Shown piece by piece: positions 1 through 12,100 of a stretch of DNA of 27,586 bases. The position numbers were made by a program, and so were the translations under genes. The notes beneath the pieces were generated by a model. That model was given only the letters and a program-made list of their open reading frames with translations, did not search any database and was not told the DNA's origin. Source of the stretch: Botryllus schlosseri (taxonomy: Eukaryota; Chordata; Ascidiacea; Stolidobranchia; Styelidae); NCBI GenBank assembly GCA_000444245.1, contig ATSW01007563.1, positions 1 through 27,586 of the forward strand. Direction: 5' to 3'. How positions within the stretch are numbered: position 1 is the first letter of the stretch; the number at the start of each line of letters is the position of its first letter.

Positions 1-69
1 TTAAATAATCTGATGCTGCCATGATTGTGTGGATTTCTATCCGATTCATCATTAATTGACCCTTTGCAG

Positions 70-171
70 GTATACCCGCCTGAAAATGAAGAAGCGAAAA
101 AACCAAGAACACGGTTGCAGGAGCGTTTGATGAAGAAATTGGGCGAAAACTCTTATCCCTTTTTCATTGAG
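70..171 (+). CDS. ARRB1: Beta-arrestin exon 1 of the window (N-domain, [11 protein letters not shown])
   Basis: Acceptor CCTTTGCAG ends at 69 and the donor GTAAGA starts at 172. The exon encodes 34 whole codons (phase 0 at both ends), from [11 protein letters not shown] through [20 protein letters not shown]. This matches the N-domain stretch of mammalian beta-arrestin that begins SFPPAPEDKK. The first exons, including the finger loop and the N-terminal beta strands, must lie upstream of base 1. Confidence 0.95.
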
Positions 172-3100
172 GTAAGAGCGGCTGGTGTATCGCAGGAGTG
201 AAGGGATATCGAGCAATGTCCTGCAGTAGTTTCAAAAATAGAGGCGCAGATAGTTTTTGTCATAGGCACTATTAATATGAAAGTATCGGGAAATTGAATA
301 AACCTCAAAAGCAGCAGTCGGATTTCAAGTCGAACAAGAATGAAATATTGTTCTCAGATAATATCCGAATATATAAACCTATATAGTTTTCGAATCAGAT
401 TTCCTGCAGCTTCAAGGTTGTCATGTGATGTGGTGCGAAACTAGAGGTATAATCTTTGGTGTATTATGGTAAATTTCATAGCGGCAAGTGACATGAACAC
501 TGACCATGATGGTACAGGGATATCTAGTTAGCCATGGCTCTTAATTTTATTCAAGAAATGCAGGTTGTCCATTGACTGAATGATATGAAATACATGTAAT
601 TGAAATTTCTCCTTCACAGCGGGATACAATTTAGATTTAGCTTTGAGCAAGGTATGTTGCAACCCATTATGTTGGAGTATGTCAGTTTACTGTTACTTAT
701 TATATGAAAGCTTGGCTACTGTTCGTTTCTATGGTCCACTAAACATGCCTTCAGCTTATATGACGCCATCAGTACAAGCAATGGAACATATCGTGTTGTT
801 GCTGTTCCGTTCATGCACGAGTAGCAACCAATAATGAATGGCTCTCACTCAGGCTTTTTGTGGTTAAGTCCGATAAATGGTGTGAAGTTTCTGGAGAGGA
901 AAAATAAAGGAGCATTTAAAAGTATAGCAAAATGACCTGGGATTGCTTTCAAGAGATACCACAGCCCAATCAATATTTTAGTCTGCTGGGACTACAAAGA
1001 GCTCCTACAGTGATCAATATATCAATTTACTGGGACTGCGGCATATCTTATCTGAAAGGTAGTCTTATACATTCAACAGATGTATAATTTCACAGAATAA
1101 TTTCACGGTGCAATGTCATGGTATGTTTGGAGAATCTCAAGTACGTTTTTTGCTTGTACCGTGATTTTAAAAGGCTGATTCCACCTACTTGTACTAACTG
1201 ATGAGTGCCACATAGATTTTTTCTATGATTCTTATGCATTTGCCTATTATGTCCATGATGTTTGTAGCGGAATGATGTTATTCAACTAGACCAGATCTGG
1301 AAACTTGTCCATTTCACTTACTAATTCAGTGGTTCTCAACCGGTGTGCCGATTGGACTGCTCAGATATGCGGCGAGCAAACGTGGTTAACAAGGTCGACT
1401 CACATCAAAAAGTAAAGAATCCAAATACTGAGTTTGGCATGATTATCGGTGCTTCTATCTATTTTCACCCACTCAAGACACACAATGTTAAATGTGATGC
1501 TATGAGCAGACAGAAGAACGTCGATGCGACCAAGCGCGGTCTCGCAATCTTACATCTTCACCTAATGCCAGTGTGGCAGTGTTGAATCTTTATCTTACTT
1601 CTGTGACGCTTCTTCGCTTACTTCATTCTTTTCCTTGAATTAGTAATTGATCGGGTCATTCTTTTTTCGAGAAGACGCTGTGGGCACAGCGACGTGGTGA
1701 GGAGAATCCCAGATGAACCTCTTGACGTCACGAAACTTGCAAATGCGTAGAATCAAACTGGGGCGTCCACCGTCAATGGTGTTGGTACGCNNACTCTCCC
1801 NCAAATAGTAGTATCCGGGAAGGTGATTACCATACGAAAGGTCATCAATTGACCTTTTTNTGTTNATTTTTTCNAGTAATCATCTTGAGTCTTGACATAT
1901 CTTCGACATCTATNGTCNTTGTACACNAGACCGATATTGCTTATTATGATTCTTGAGATGCCANCTCACAGCACGACCCATTTTCGCTCCAGACATTTTG
2001 TAAGACACTGCTTACGTAGAACAGATNGTGAGGNGATNGATAAACTTNGACNCTTATGATGGGATTCTGGAGTCGGACTCAAACCGAAGTCGAAAACGTT
2101 AAGAACCACTGTGCCAATTGGTCAAGNATTGACAGAACCCCTGTCAGGTCNTCTATAAAATCAAGGATTAGTTACACTAACATCTCACCTATTATATANA
2201 TCTCAATCCATAGGATATCTTGTTGCTACTGGACTTGCAATCTTGGCGATCAGTGGGGACGGTCAGATTAGCCATAGTTAAGTATTCGTTAAATAGTTTC
2301 GAATATTGAAAACTGTTAATCAGAAGTAGCTGTAGCATAAGATCGAAAGCTCCTGAGTAAGTAATGTGCAAGTAGCCAAAACCGTTTATTCACGCTAGCT
2401 CCAATTGTTCATTAGGGTGGAGTGAAAAATGGAAAATTTTGAATTTCAAAACGGACACTTGATATGTGGTGCCAAATATAAAAAAAATAATTTCTATAAT
2501 AATTTTGGGCTCGTGCACACTCTAGTGGTCGTGCAATTTCACCGAACGAGCCAACAATAGCTAATTTCGCTATATATGGATGACCGCTTATGCTAGAAAG
2601 CTGATTTTGGGCTTAAAAGATGCGGAAGCAACAAGTTTCTATCTCACTTCCACAGAACTTTGTCTTAAAAATGAACAGAAAAAAAGTTACAAGCAAATTA
2701 TTGATTTTTGGCTGTTTTTAGGTAAAATTAGGGACTAAAGCAGTGGATACGATGCCAAAAGTGTGTAGTGATTGATCCTATGACTGACAACTCCATAATG
2801 AAAGCACATAAATTGCAAATCCATATTGATAAGTCAAAAACATCAATTCTATATTGAAAAAGGATGGATTTCGAAGATCGTTTCACTACCAGAGTATCAG
2901 TATGCACAAACTTTAAAATCTTGTTTCGTATTAAAGAATCTCATCAGCTTTCGGGAGTTCAGTTTTTATCTGATGAGGCCATCTCTACGTCTAAATCCCG
3001 ACACATGGGCAGATGCTTCGGTCACCATTTTAACGTCTCTTTCCACTGCCTGGTTGTGCCAAGGATGATTGAGCCTTAATGGTGATCACCTTAGATTTTC

Positions 3101-6100
3101 AAGCTCAAGTTTTTGATTGCTGGTGGCTGTTCCACATCTTTCAGATTCAAGTTGACAATTTAGTAGCATAATTCGGCCTTGATGTTTATAATTGGGACTT
3201 TAAACAATCTGATTCTTGTGCCAACGTTGTTTTTAGGTTTCGGTTCATTATCATATCCTCCTTCAAAGTCGCCAATTGGAGTCTGGTATTCTGTTTGATC
3301 TGCTCATAGTTGTAATCTTGGTAACTGCAAGTCTTCTGAGGCCTTCAACTATCAACAATGGAATTGTGCATTTTAATTTCAAACCATGACCGAAAATAAA
3401 CGTCCAGGCAGAATTGAGCAAGATATTTCTTCATGGATGACTCTGTCGCACATAGAGCCTCAAAATTTGACATGTGCTATGTGGGACCAAGTTATCCATA
3501 ATTGTGCATTTTCATTTCAAACCATGACAGAAAATAAACCTCCATGCAGAATTGAACAAGATATTTCAGATTGCTTGATAGATGACTCTGTCGCACATAG
3601 AACCTCAAAATTATGCATGGAGGTTTATTTTCGGTCAGGGTTTGAAATAAAAATGCACATTTCCATTGTTGATGGTGCTATAAACTTCTGCAACATAGTT
3701 TCCCATGTTACAAATAGGGCTGGGCAAAATCGAGTACCTGAGTGATTCGATTCTGAATCACGTAAAATGCTTCGAGTCGAGTCGAGTAATCGAGTATCAC
3801 TCATTATGACGTCATAACAGAATGTAGTATGTCAAAGTTATGCGACCACAATGAATATGATGCCTGTTATACATAACATTAAAGATACTTTGGTATTTTT
3901 TCGACCATACCGATTTGATTGCGCTAGGTGCTATTTCCTGTAACGTTCGTAGCTTTGTACTACGTGTTTCGTATGCTACGATACGGCCAATCAAGATTTC
4001 AAGGCCTAAACAGTGAAAATTAGTATCGAAACTATAATTCTCGTTGATAAATTAACTTTCTGTGGCGATAAGCCTATAATTTCAGTACTCGAAAAATCGT
4101 ATTTTGCTACTCGACTCGAATCATTAAAATTAATACTCGATTCAGATTCGAGTACTCGATTCATTGTGCCCAGCCCTAGTTACAAAGCTTTCTGATACAT
4201 GATTTCATAACCTTGCACTATCTTTATTACAACGAAAGGCATATTTTGCACATCCATTTCTGGGAATGCTCGCTGATGATGATGATGAAGGCCTCAGAAG
4301 AATTGCAGTTAACAAGATTACAACTATGAGCAGATCAAAAAGAATACCAGACTCCAATTGGCTACTCTGAAAGAGGATATGATAATGAACCAAAACCTAA
4401 AACAACGTTGACACTAGGATCAGATTGTTTAAAATCCCAATCATAAACATCAAGGCCAAATCATACCACCAAATTGTCAACTTGAATCTGATAGATGTGG
4501 AACAGCCACCAGCAATAAAAAACTTGTCATATCTCGAGCTGGAAAATCTAAGGCCATCACCATTAAGGCTCAATCATCCTTGGCACAGCCAGGCAGTGGA
4601 AAGTGACAATAAAGCTATGACCGAGGCATATGCTCATGTGTCGGGATATAAACGTAGCTAGAGATGGCTTAATCAGACAAAAACTGAAGTCTCGAAGGCA
4701 GATGAAATCCTTTAATTTGAAACAAGATTTCAAAGTTTGTGCAGACTAATACTCTGGTGGTGAAACCATCTTCGAAATCTATCTTTATTCAATATGGAAT
4801 TGATGTTTTCAAGTTTTCAATATGGATTTGCAATTTATGTGCTTTCAATATGGAGTTGACGGTCATAAGATCAATCGCTACACGCTTTTGACCTCGTATC
4901 CACTGCTTCAGTGTCTAATTTTCCCGAAAAACTGTCTAAAAATCAATAATTTGCTTGTAACTTTTTTTCTGTTCATTTTTAAGACAAAGTTCTATGGAGG
5001 TGAGATAGAAACTTGCTGTTTCCGCATCTTTTAAGCCCAAAATCAGCTTTCTAGCGTAAGCGGTCATCCATATATAGCGAAATTGGCTATTTTTGGCACG
5101 TTCGGTGAAATTGCACGACCACTAGAGGGTGCACGAGCCCAAAATTATTATAGAAATTGTTTTTTTGAAATTTGGCACCACATATCAAGTGTCCGTTTTG
5201 AAATTCAAAATTTTCCATTTTTCACTCCACCCTATTGTTCATAGCGCTGGCCACATATTTATCTGTAACGACTCCCTACGATTTGTTGTAATGCACCAGT
5301 ACAGGCACCTACCCAGATGGAAGGGTTTGAAGATATCTTAAACTTACAAGGCATCAATTTATCATAGTTACGTACATGCATTGTGCGTATATGCCGATAA
5401 TACAATGAAGAGATAAGCTTTTCGTGTTGACGAACTTGCACGTATCATATGTATAAGCGGGTATAAGCTCCACTTTCACACGCTATCATGAAAACTCCAA
5501 GAGAAACAAATATGTGATTTCATTTGCATGTCATAGTAAGATTACCAACGAGTCTGGCCTGATGTGTATCATACTATATATAACATCACAGAGTGAGATG
5601 TCAATCAGTCCAGTTCGCATACAAATGTATAGCATTCTTGGAGGTACAGAACTTCAATATAAAATTGAACATTATATCTGTATAGAAAATAACCGGAATA
5701 TTTCGGCTGAAACTCGTCAGGGGTAACCGTCAGCAACTAGTAGAGAATTGGAAACTAACATTGTGTATCAACAATTGCTACAATATTCGGGTTCATTTCA
5801 ATATGCATATTCTAGTCAAATGGATAGGCCAACGCAATTTCAGTGGGAGATGTTTGATTACGTGCTTTCAAAAGAACGATGAGATAGTGATGGTAGTCTC
5901 AATTGTACACCACAGAGCAAGCACAAGAACAAAAGCCATCTTTTATTTTGGTCGAAATAGTGCTGCGTAGCAAGGACATGGTTACAATGTATAAATGTGC
6001 CGGTATTTGGCTTTTGACCCCCTCCCCTCTAGCTATTTCACCGCATCAGTAACCTGTCGCTTCCCGAAGCAATCGTTGAAGTATACTGCAACTTGCATAT

Positions 6101-9100
6101 TTTACAGATCCCATTTTTTTAATTCCAGGTACCACCGCACTCTCCCTGCTCGGTAACATTGCAGCCCGCCCCTGGCGACACGGGAAAACCGTGTGGCGTC
6201 GATTATGAATTGAACACTTACGTAGCGGACGACGCGGAGGAAAAATTACATAAACGGTACTTGCGATGGGTTGCTCTCGAAATTGTATTTCCAAATATAA
6301 GATCGTGTATTACGTTATTTGCAATGGAATTTGTTTTATTTCCGTGGGAGTTCGTATTTGTGATCCCTGGAAATGGCGCCACTTTGAGGAAGATACAATT
6401 ACTGGTGGAGTACCAATGCGTTGAACTTGCGGTAGTTAATGCACTCCGGAAGTAGTGAGGTTCTATTCTGTAGCGGTGATTGAGGCTGTGCACAATCAAG
6501 TATCACTAGTTATGTTGTAATGGTATGGATGATGTGGAAAGTTGAATATGTGTTATTTATGCAACCACCAACAAAATAATGCCGGCTCTGCGCCATAGTG
6601 ACTAAAATATAATATCATATAACTTGCATGAGTCAATATAATCAAAAATTTAATACCATCCTGAGAGACACTAAAGCACAATCAAATGACACACGGTGTG
6701 ATGTTACCCCCACTTTACTTACCTACACTGATGGACATAAAAAGTCAAGTGGAAGGTCAAAAAGACGTATGCCAGTTTCGTTTTCAACACGCCTTTTAAA
6801 TGCATGCGCATGACCACTTGACCATTGATTCCCACCACCTAGAAATATGAAACCTGGCTATAAAGAAAGACCTATGTCCAAATAGTGATTGAAGCCTGAA
6901 AAGTCAAAATCACCAAAAGGGGATGCAAGAGAATTTGGTGCTTTTGGATATCAGTTGATTTGAGTATTAAGCGCTGTTATTACAGCTGCCATTTATACCG
7001 TCAGTGTTCACGGAAATTGTTCTGCGCGATTTTCACCAATCTTTTCCCCTTTTTAGGAACTCCGTCCGTCTTGCTATACGAAAAGTCCAGTATGCTCCCA
7101 ATAAGCAAGGGGCCCAGCCGATGGCAGATTTACGGAAGGATTTCCTAATGAGCGACAAACCCCTATGCATGGAGGCTTCCCTAGACAAGGAGGTGTGAAG
7201 ACTTCTTGCATATCTAATGTACCGTGTGGGCTCGTTCTGCTCGGGTGACCCTTGAACACTTGAAATATGCATGTCGATTCTGAAATCGACAATGCGTGCT
7301 GTTATCATCACCTTTGGGAATTGAAATAGGCGAGATGATGTGTATTTGCGAGCTGGGTTTGGCAAATGACGCCGGTAATTGCGTAGTTTGTGCCGTTGGG
7401 GTTTGAATGTGTAATAATAACGATTGCACTTCGGCGAATTTATCACGGTTGCTGTTGATGCGGAAGATTGTTTCGGATGGATGTACCGTAGTTCATATGT
7501 AGAGCTGGGCAAAATCATGTACCTGAGTCTGAGTGATTTGATGCAGACTCGAATAGTAGGCGACGAGTCTTTGGGCATCACTACTTGTGATGTCATAACA
7601 GTATGAAAGATAGGGCAAGTTCAAATGCGCACCTTTCATGCTACCTCAAAGAATACAATGCCAGCTCTACACATAAAAGTAATTTGGCATTTTTGTACCA
7701 AGCCATCGCACTTTGCGACGGTGCTGTGAGCTGATCAAGCCTTCACAGATGTCATTTCCAATAGTGCGTATAGCTTTGTGAAGCAGGTTTAGGATGGTGC
7801 GGTACGAGCAATTGAGGTTTCAAGGCTTCCATAGTTGAAAATGATATCTAAACCAGGGGACGCCTACTCAAAACGGGTCGCGGGCCACTTTTCAAATTTC
7901 GTAAACAAGCATGCAATATTGAGACAAAAATGCCACACAGTTCAGCCACCACGTTTTTAAAACTTTACGCCAGTACAATGCTGCGCTCTCAAACATTTGC
8001 AACTGTCATAGTTAACCACTAAAGAAGCAATACTTTATAAAAGTAGCACAAATACAACAAGAAATGTCATGATAATCGATTTCATCTAATTTTGAACTAT
8101 GAGCTGCACACGATAGCTGTCAATGCTTTTCAACGACTAAAAACACTAAGGAATCAATATTGAGGCAGGTGAGACGCGTTAATATAGCTGAAAGACTGTC
8201 TCCTAAAGCTTGATCTTGTGGGAAATCCCTAATCTGTTTTCTAAGCGCCTTGGTCTTGACACCGTCTGGGTCATTGAACGTCAGAAGTCAATAAGCCCAA
8301 TTGCCCATGCATATCGGCTGATTCTCCTCTATTTTTAATATCGATATATGGACACATTAGCTAGCCTATGTCCAGTCCAGTATGGAAAGACCAAGCCTGG
8401 AGCGTTGCCTGGTATGGGGTCCTTTTGAGTGCTATTCCTGTAGCAGATGCTTTTGATTCTTAATAACCGGATTAAATCGGCCTGACGGAATTTAATAATA
8501 CTGAAATTGAAAATAAAGTTCCAGGAAGCGGGAGCCCTCCATTCTATTGCTTTCAGAAAAAAGGTTCCGGGCTTACCGAATGCAGCTTTTCAGCAATGTT
8601 TGAACCACAGATTTTGGAGACTTCAACTCTTGAATATAGTGTTCCGAAATGGTTGTGACTTGATAAGCTACAATTATAAAAACAGTGCTGACTCGGCTGT
8701 CGGCACTCATGACATAAAAATTATTTGGTAAATATTGATTTCTTTACGACAATAATGTCTTCTTCGAATGAGATCTAATTTAATAGTGTGACCTGATGTT
8801 TTGACAGCGGGCATATAAATACGTTGCAGGGGAGGTCAATTTTTTTTCGACTACAAGATGTTAAAACATATCGATGTTTCTGTCTGTTAAGTGTCTATGA
8901 CCGGACTAAGATCGATATTAATGCCACTACAAAGCCTACCGTGTTGGTAATGAATGTTTACACTGCTGTCATGTCACGATCATTTGATAATAATTTAGCT
9001 GCTTTCATTCGTCCGTTCAATGTACCGATGCTGACGCGACAATATTATGATTAGAGTTGAAGATGCTGTGTACCATCCAGGTATTGGAAAATTCCTTTCT

Positions 9101-12100
9101 AGGCACATGGCGCATTCCTTTCTCAGTGGGATTTTGTAATTTCCAGTCGATTTTCATCATTGGCGTACCTAAAATCGGCAATTCCAGTAGGATTCCAGGA
9201 ATGATCACGCCCTATTGTGTTCTGTTACTCTCTGCTTTATGAGCATTTTTATATGTGAAACTTGAAAATCAATAAGTAATCCTTTGAGAATAGAGAAGGC
9301 ATTACTACGTAATTGAATGGTCACAGCAGGCGGCGAATACTTGTATTTTTGCGGACTCCCAGCTTATTTTTGGCATCCTGTGCACGCCAGATTATTATTA
9401 GTGCGGCATAGATTTTTCACTTTGAATTAGCACATACTTTTTATTTTGTCAGTTGTTTGTTTTGCCTAGAATCCGTGATTCAAATAGGGATAGGGTATGT
9501 TTGCAATTTTTATGAGGACCACGTTATGAAGATCTATTCAAAATCTATCATAATTATACTCTGCACAATTCACACTCCTGTCTTTTGATGCCATATATCA
9601 AGTGGGCTCTATAACCGATGTAGGAACGAAATCAAATTTTTCCATTTTTCAAGCCGGATGCGGCATAAAAACTGGCTTCTTGTGCTTTGCTTTAATCTCT
9701 CTATTATTTTTGGTGTCAGCGTGAATCGATACCGCAGACGGCTGTCCGATTTGAGCCTTCCGTTTTTGGAAATAATTTTTATTGATTCTTGATTCTTCTC
9801 AATGACAATCCGTTGAGCTGTGGGCTCATATATTCACTGACAAATATTTGAAGCTTGAATTGGAGTTGCAGCGGGCAGCGAAGATGATTAATGGCACAAG
9901 AAGAAATGTCGGAATTCAGAACATAAAACCTACTTTTGAATGTCAATCCGTTGACTAAAATCGTTGGCTGTATTATATACACTGAACCCGACATTCGTTG
10001 ACTATGCAGCCTAAGTTCGTCATACGAGTAGGCTAATCCAGATTCGAAATAAAGCCAATGTAGCAAAGTGTGCTGTAACAATTGAAGTAGCAAAAGGTCA
10101 CTGTTTACATCATATAGTTTCGTTCAAACCTTTTTTGTTGCCTTTGAATGGATTAGTGTTTCTGTTCTCATGTAATGTTCTCATGAGTATCCCCTATGCT
10201 ACAAACAAATAATGGATAAATAAATAAATTGTCACACGAATCTAACGATGACCTCGCCTTATGTCGTGAAATAATCATGTAAATACATCCCCTCTGTTTG
10301 AAAAATGGTGTGCCCTCTGCTCAGAGTGAATGAATGAACAAATGATCCGAGATATTTAGGTGTCTGTCGGGGTTGTAAAGACCCGAGTCGCCATTGTTTC
10401 TCAAAATATGGTAAATGACATGACTGGATTGAGTTCTATGACTCGAGACTCGGACGGCCAAGACCGACATTTCATTGTCATTTCGAAGCATACTAAAGTA
10501 ACCACGCTATTGGGATTTTGTCTATTAGTACTGGTACTTGAAAATGCGACCAGATACTGTTAAAAGTGAGGAAAATTAGTATATTATATGAATGTGAACT
10601 GTAACAAGACTTTGACGTGAAACTGAACAGTCATCACATTGACTTGAACTCAGAGTCGAGTCATAACACTATGACTCGGACTCCACCGTCTGCTCGCCGA
10701 CTCGAACTTGACTCGACGGTGTATTTTAAATTGAGATTGACCGGAGCCTTGTGGCTCCGTTACAACCCTGGAGTCTGCATGTAAATTTTTGTTTTCAGCT
10801 GTATTATCACGGGGAAACGATAAACGTTAACGTACAAGTCACCAATAACTCTTCGAAAACGGTGAAGAAGGTGAAAATATCAGTGCGTCAGTTTGCTGAT
10901 ATTTGCCTGTTCTCGAGCGCACAGTACAAATGCCCCGTCGCCTCGATAGAAGCGGAGTAAGTTGATTTGTCGGCTTTTACCTGTCATAATTGATGAGTCG
11001 CGGTTTTTTAAAGTTTTAATTTTTTGAAACTTTTGAAGTGATGTTGCATAGGTTCATGTTTTGGAAATGGGAGTATTTACAATTTTAGACCTACAAGGTT
11101 CATCTGATACACTGGTTGAAGTGTAGAGGATTGCTGCAGCTTGTAAGGTGGTTCAGTACAGGCTGCTCCACAAGTATAGTATATTGTAAATGCTGGCCTC
11201 GTGGGATTTAGGGATTGATGCATAAGAAGCACCTCTGTATGCTCATATACATGAGCCAGTGCCTTTCATAGGGAGGATTGGATTGAAAACACCAAAAGTC
11301 ACTAGCGCAATAGATATCATTAAACTGGATACAATCTGTGACAAAATGCAAAACATGGTCCTAAACTGCCTAGTAAGTAACGCATTTATATCGGATCGGT
11401 ATTAAATGATATCACATACTACCAAACGACCCATAAAAACCAGTTAGCCACACATCGATTCGATAACTGCATGCTTCTCCGCCATTTTCTAATGTATTTA
11501 CATGAGATTCTTCGGCATTGTGCCGGTCTAGCTGGCTAATTTTCTTATAATTCAGTAAGGGCTGTAATGTATACCCTTAAAATTGTCCAATATTTATGTA
11601 GTGATGTAATAAAACCTACTCATTTTCAAGGAGGCCAAAATGATGTTCTGTTGTACTAGTCCTGTCTCTGGTTTTATTAGGTTGGTAGCTATTGATTTGT
11701 GAGATCAGTTACTTTCTAATTAAATCAAAGTCCAGTCTTGGGAAAGGTATTGACTATTGACAGGGAAATCACCATTGTTAGTGACCTGTTTGAATAATGA
11801 TACGACGAACTGGCTCTTGGTAGGAAGCTCTCTGAAGCTAAGGCGTTAACTGAAACTGATTCATTCGGTGAATTATTGATGTATATAGTTACAACTGTCA
11901 GGTTGAATATTCCCAATGCCTATCAGTGACTAGACTGCTGTGACGTTCTACCGGAATTGTTTCATGTAGGCCTACTTGTCTTACATACCACTCAACACTG
12001 TCTGGTATCAGTTTGCAGCATTCCTACGAAAAGTTTGTGTTATTTGGTGATGTTTATTGGCAGCTCGGCTTGTGAAAAAGAAACATTGGAGTGATTGGAC

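Larger units (their letters stand above)
2413..5234. mobile_element. 2.8-kb foldback DNA transposon with ~940-bp inverted arms
   Basis: The outer ends are perfect inverses (TAGGGTGGAGTGAAAAATGG and its complement). They are flanked by identical octamers TTGTTCAT at 2405-2412 and 5235-5242, a clean 8-bp target duplication as made by the hAT and P superfamilies. The arms run 2413-3347 and 4286-5234 and pair along nearly their whole length, at roughly 90% or more by eye. Both carry remnants of the same transposase-like C-terminus in mirrored orientation. The loop (3348-4285) holds short direct and inverted repeats and a younger nested MITE. It lies in the arrestin intron, whose transcript could fold into a very long hairpin. 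No full transposase remains, so it is non-autonomous. Confidence 0.9.

Noticed and set aside
3386-3745. 119-codon frame in the foldback loop with an internal peptide repeat (MTENK..RIEQDIS)
   Set aside because: The peptide repeat mirrors a DNA direct repeat and runs into a MITE end; there is no sign of a protein.
3812-3994. Frame sharing [10 protein letters not shown] with a frame at 22329-22559, as if a conserved protein
   Set aside because: Both lie in copies of the same MITE and are similar at DNA level; neither has a plausible start, length or domain.
7033-7596. Longest single open frame in the window (187 codons, minus strand)
   Set aside because: It lies antisense over arrestin exon 3 and a MITE start, has no recognisable domain, and its length is partly due to the coding bias of the opposite strand.
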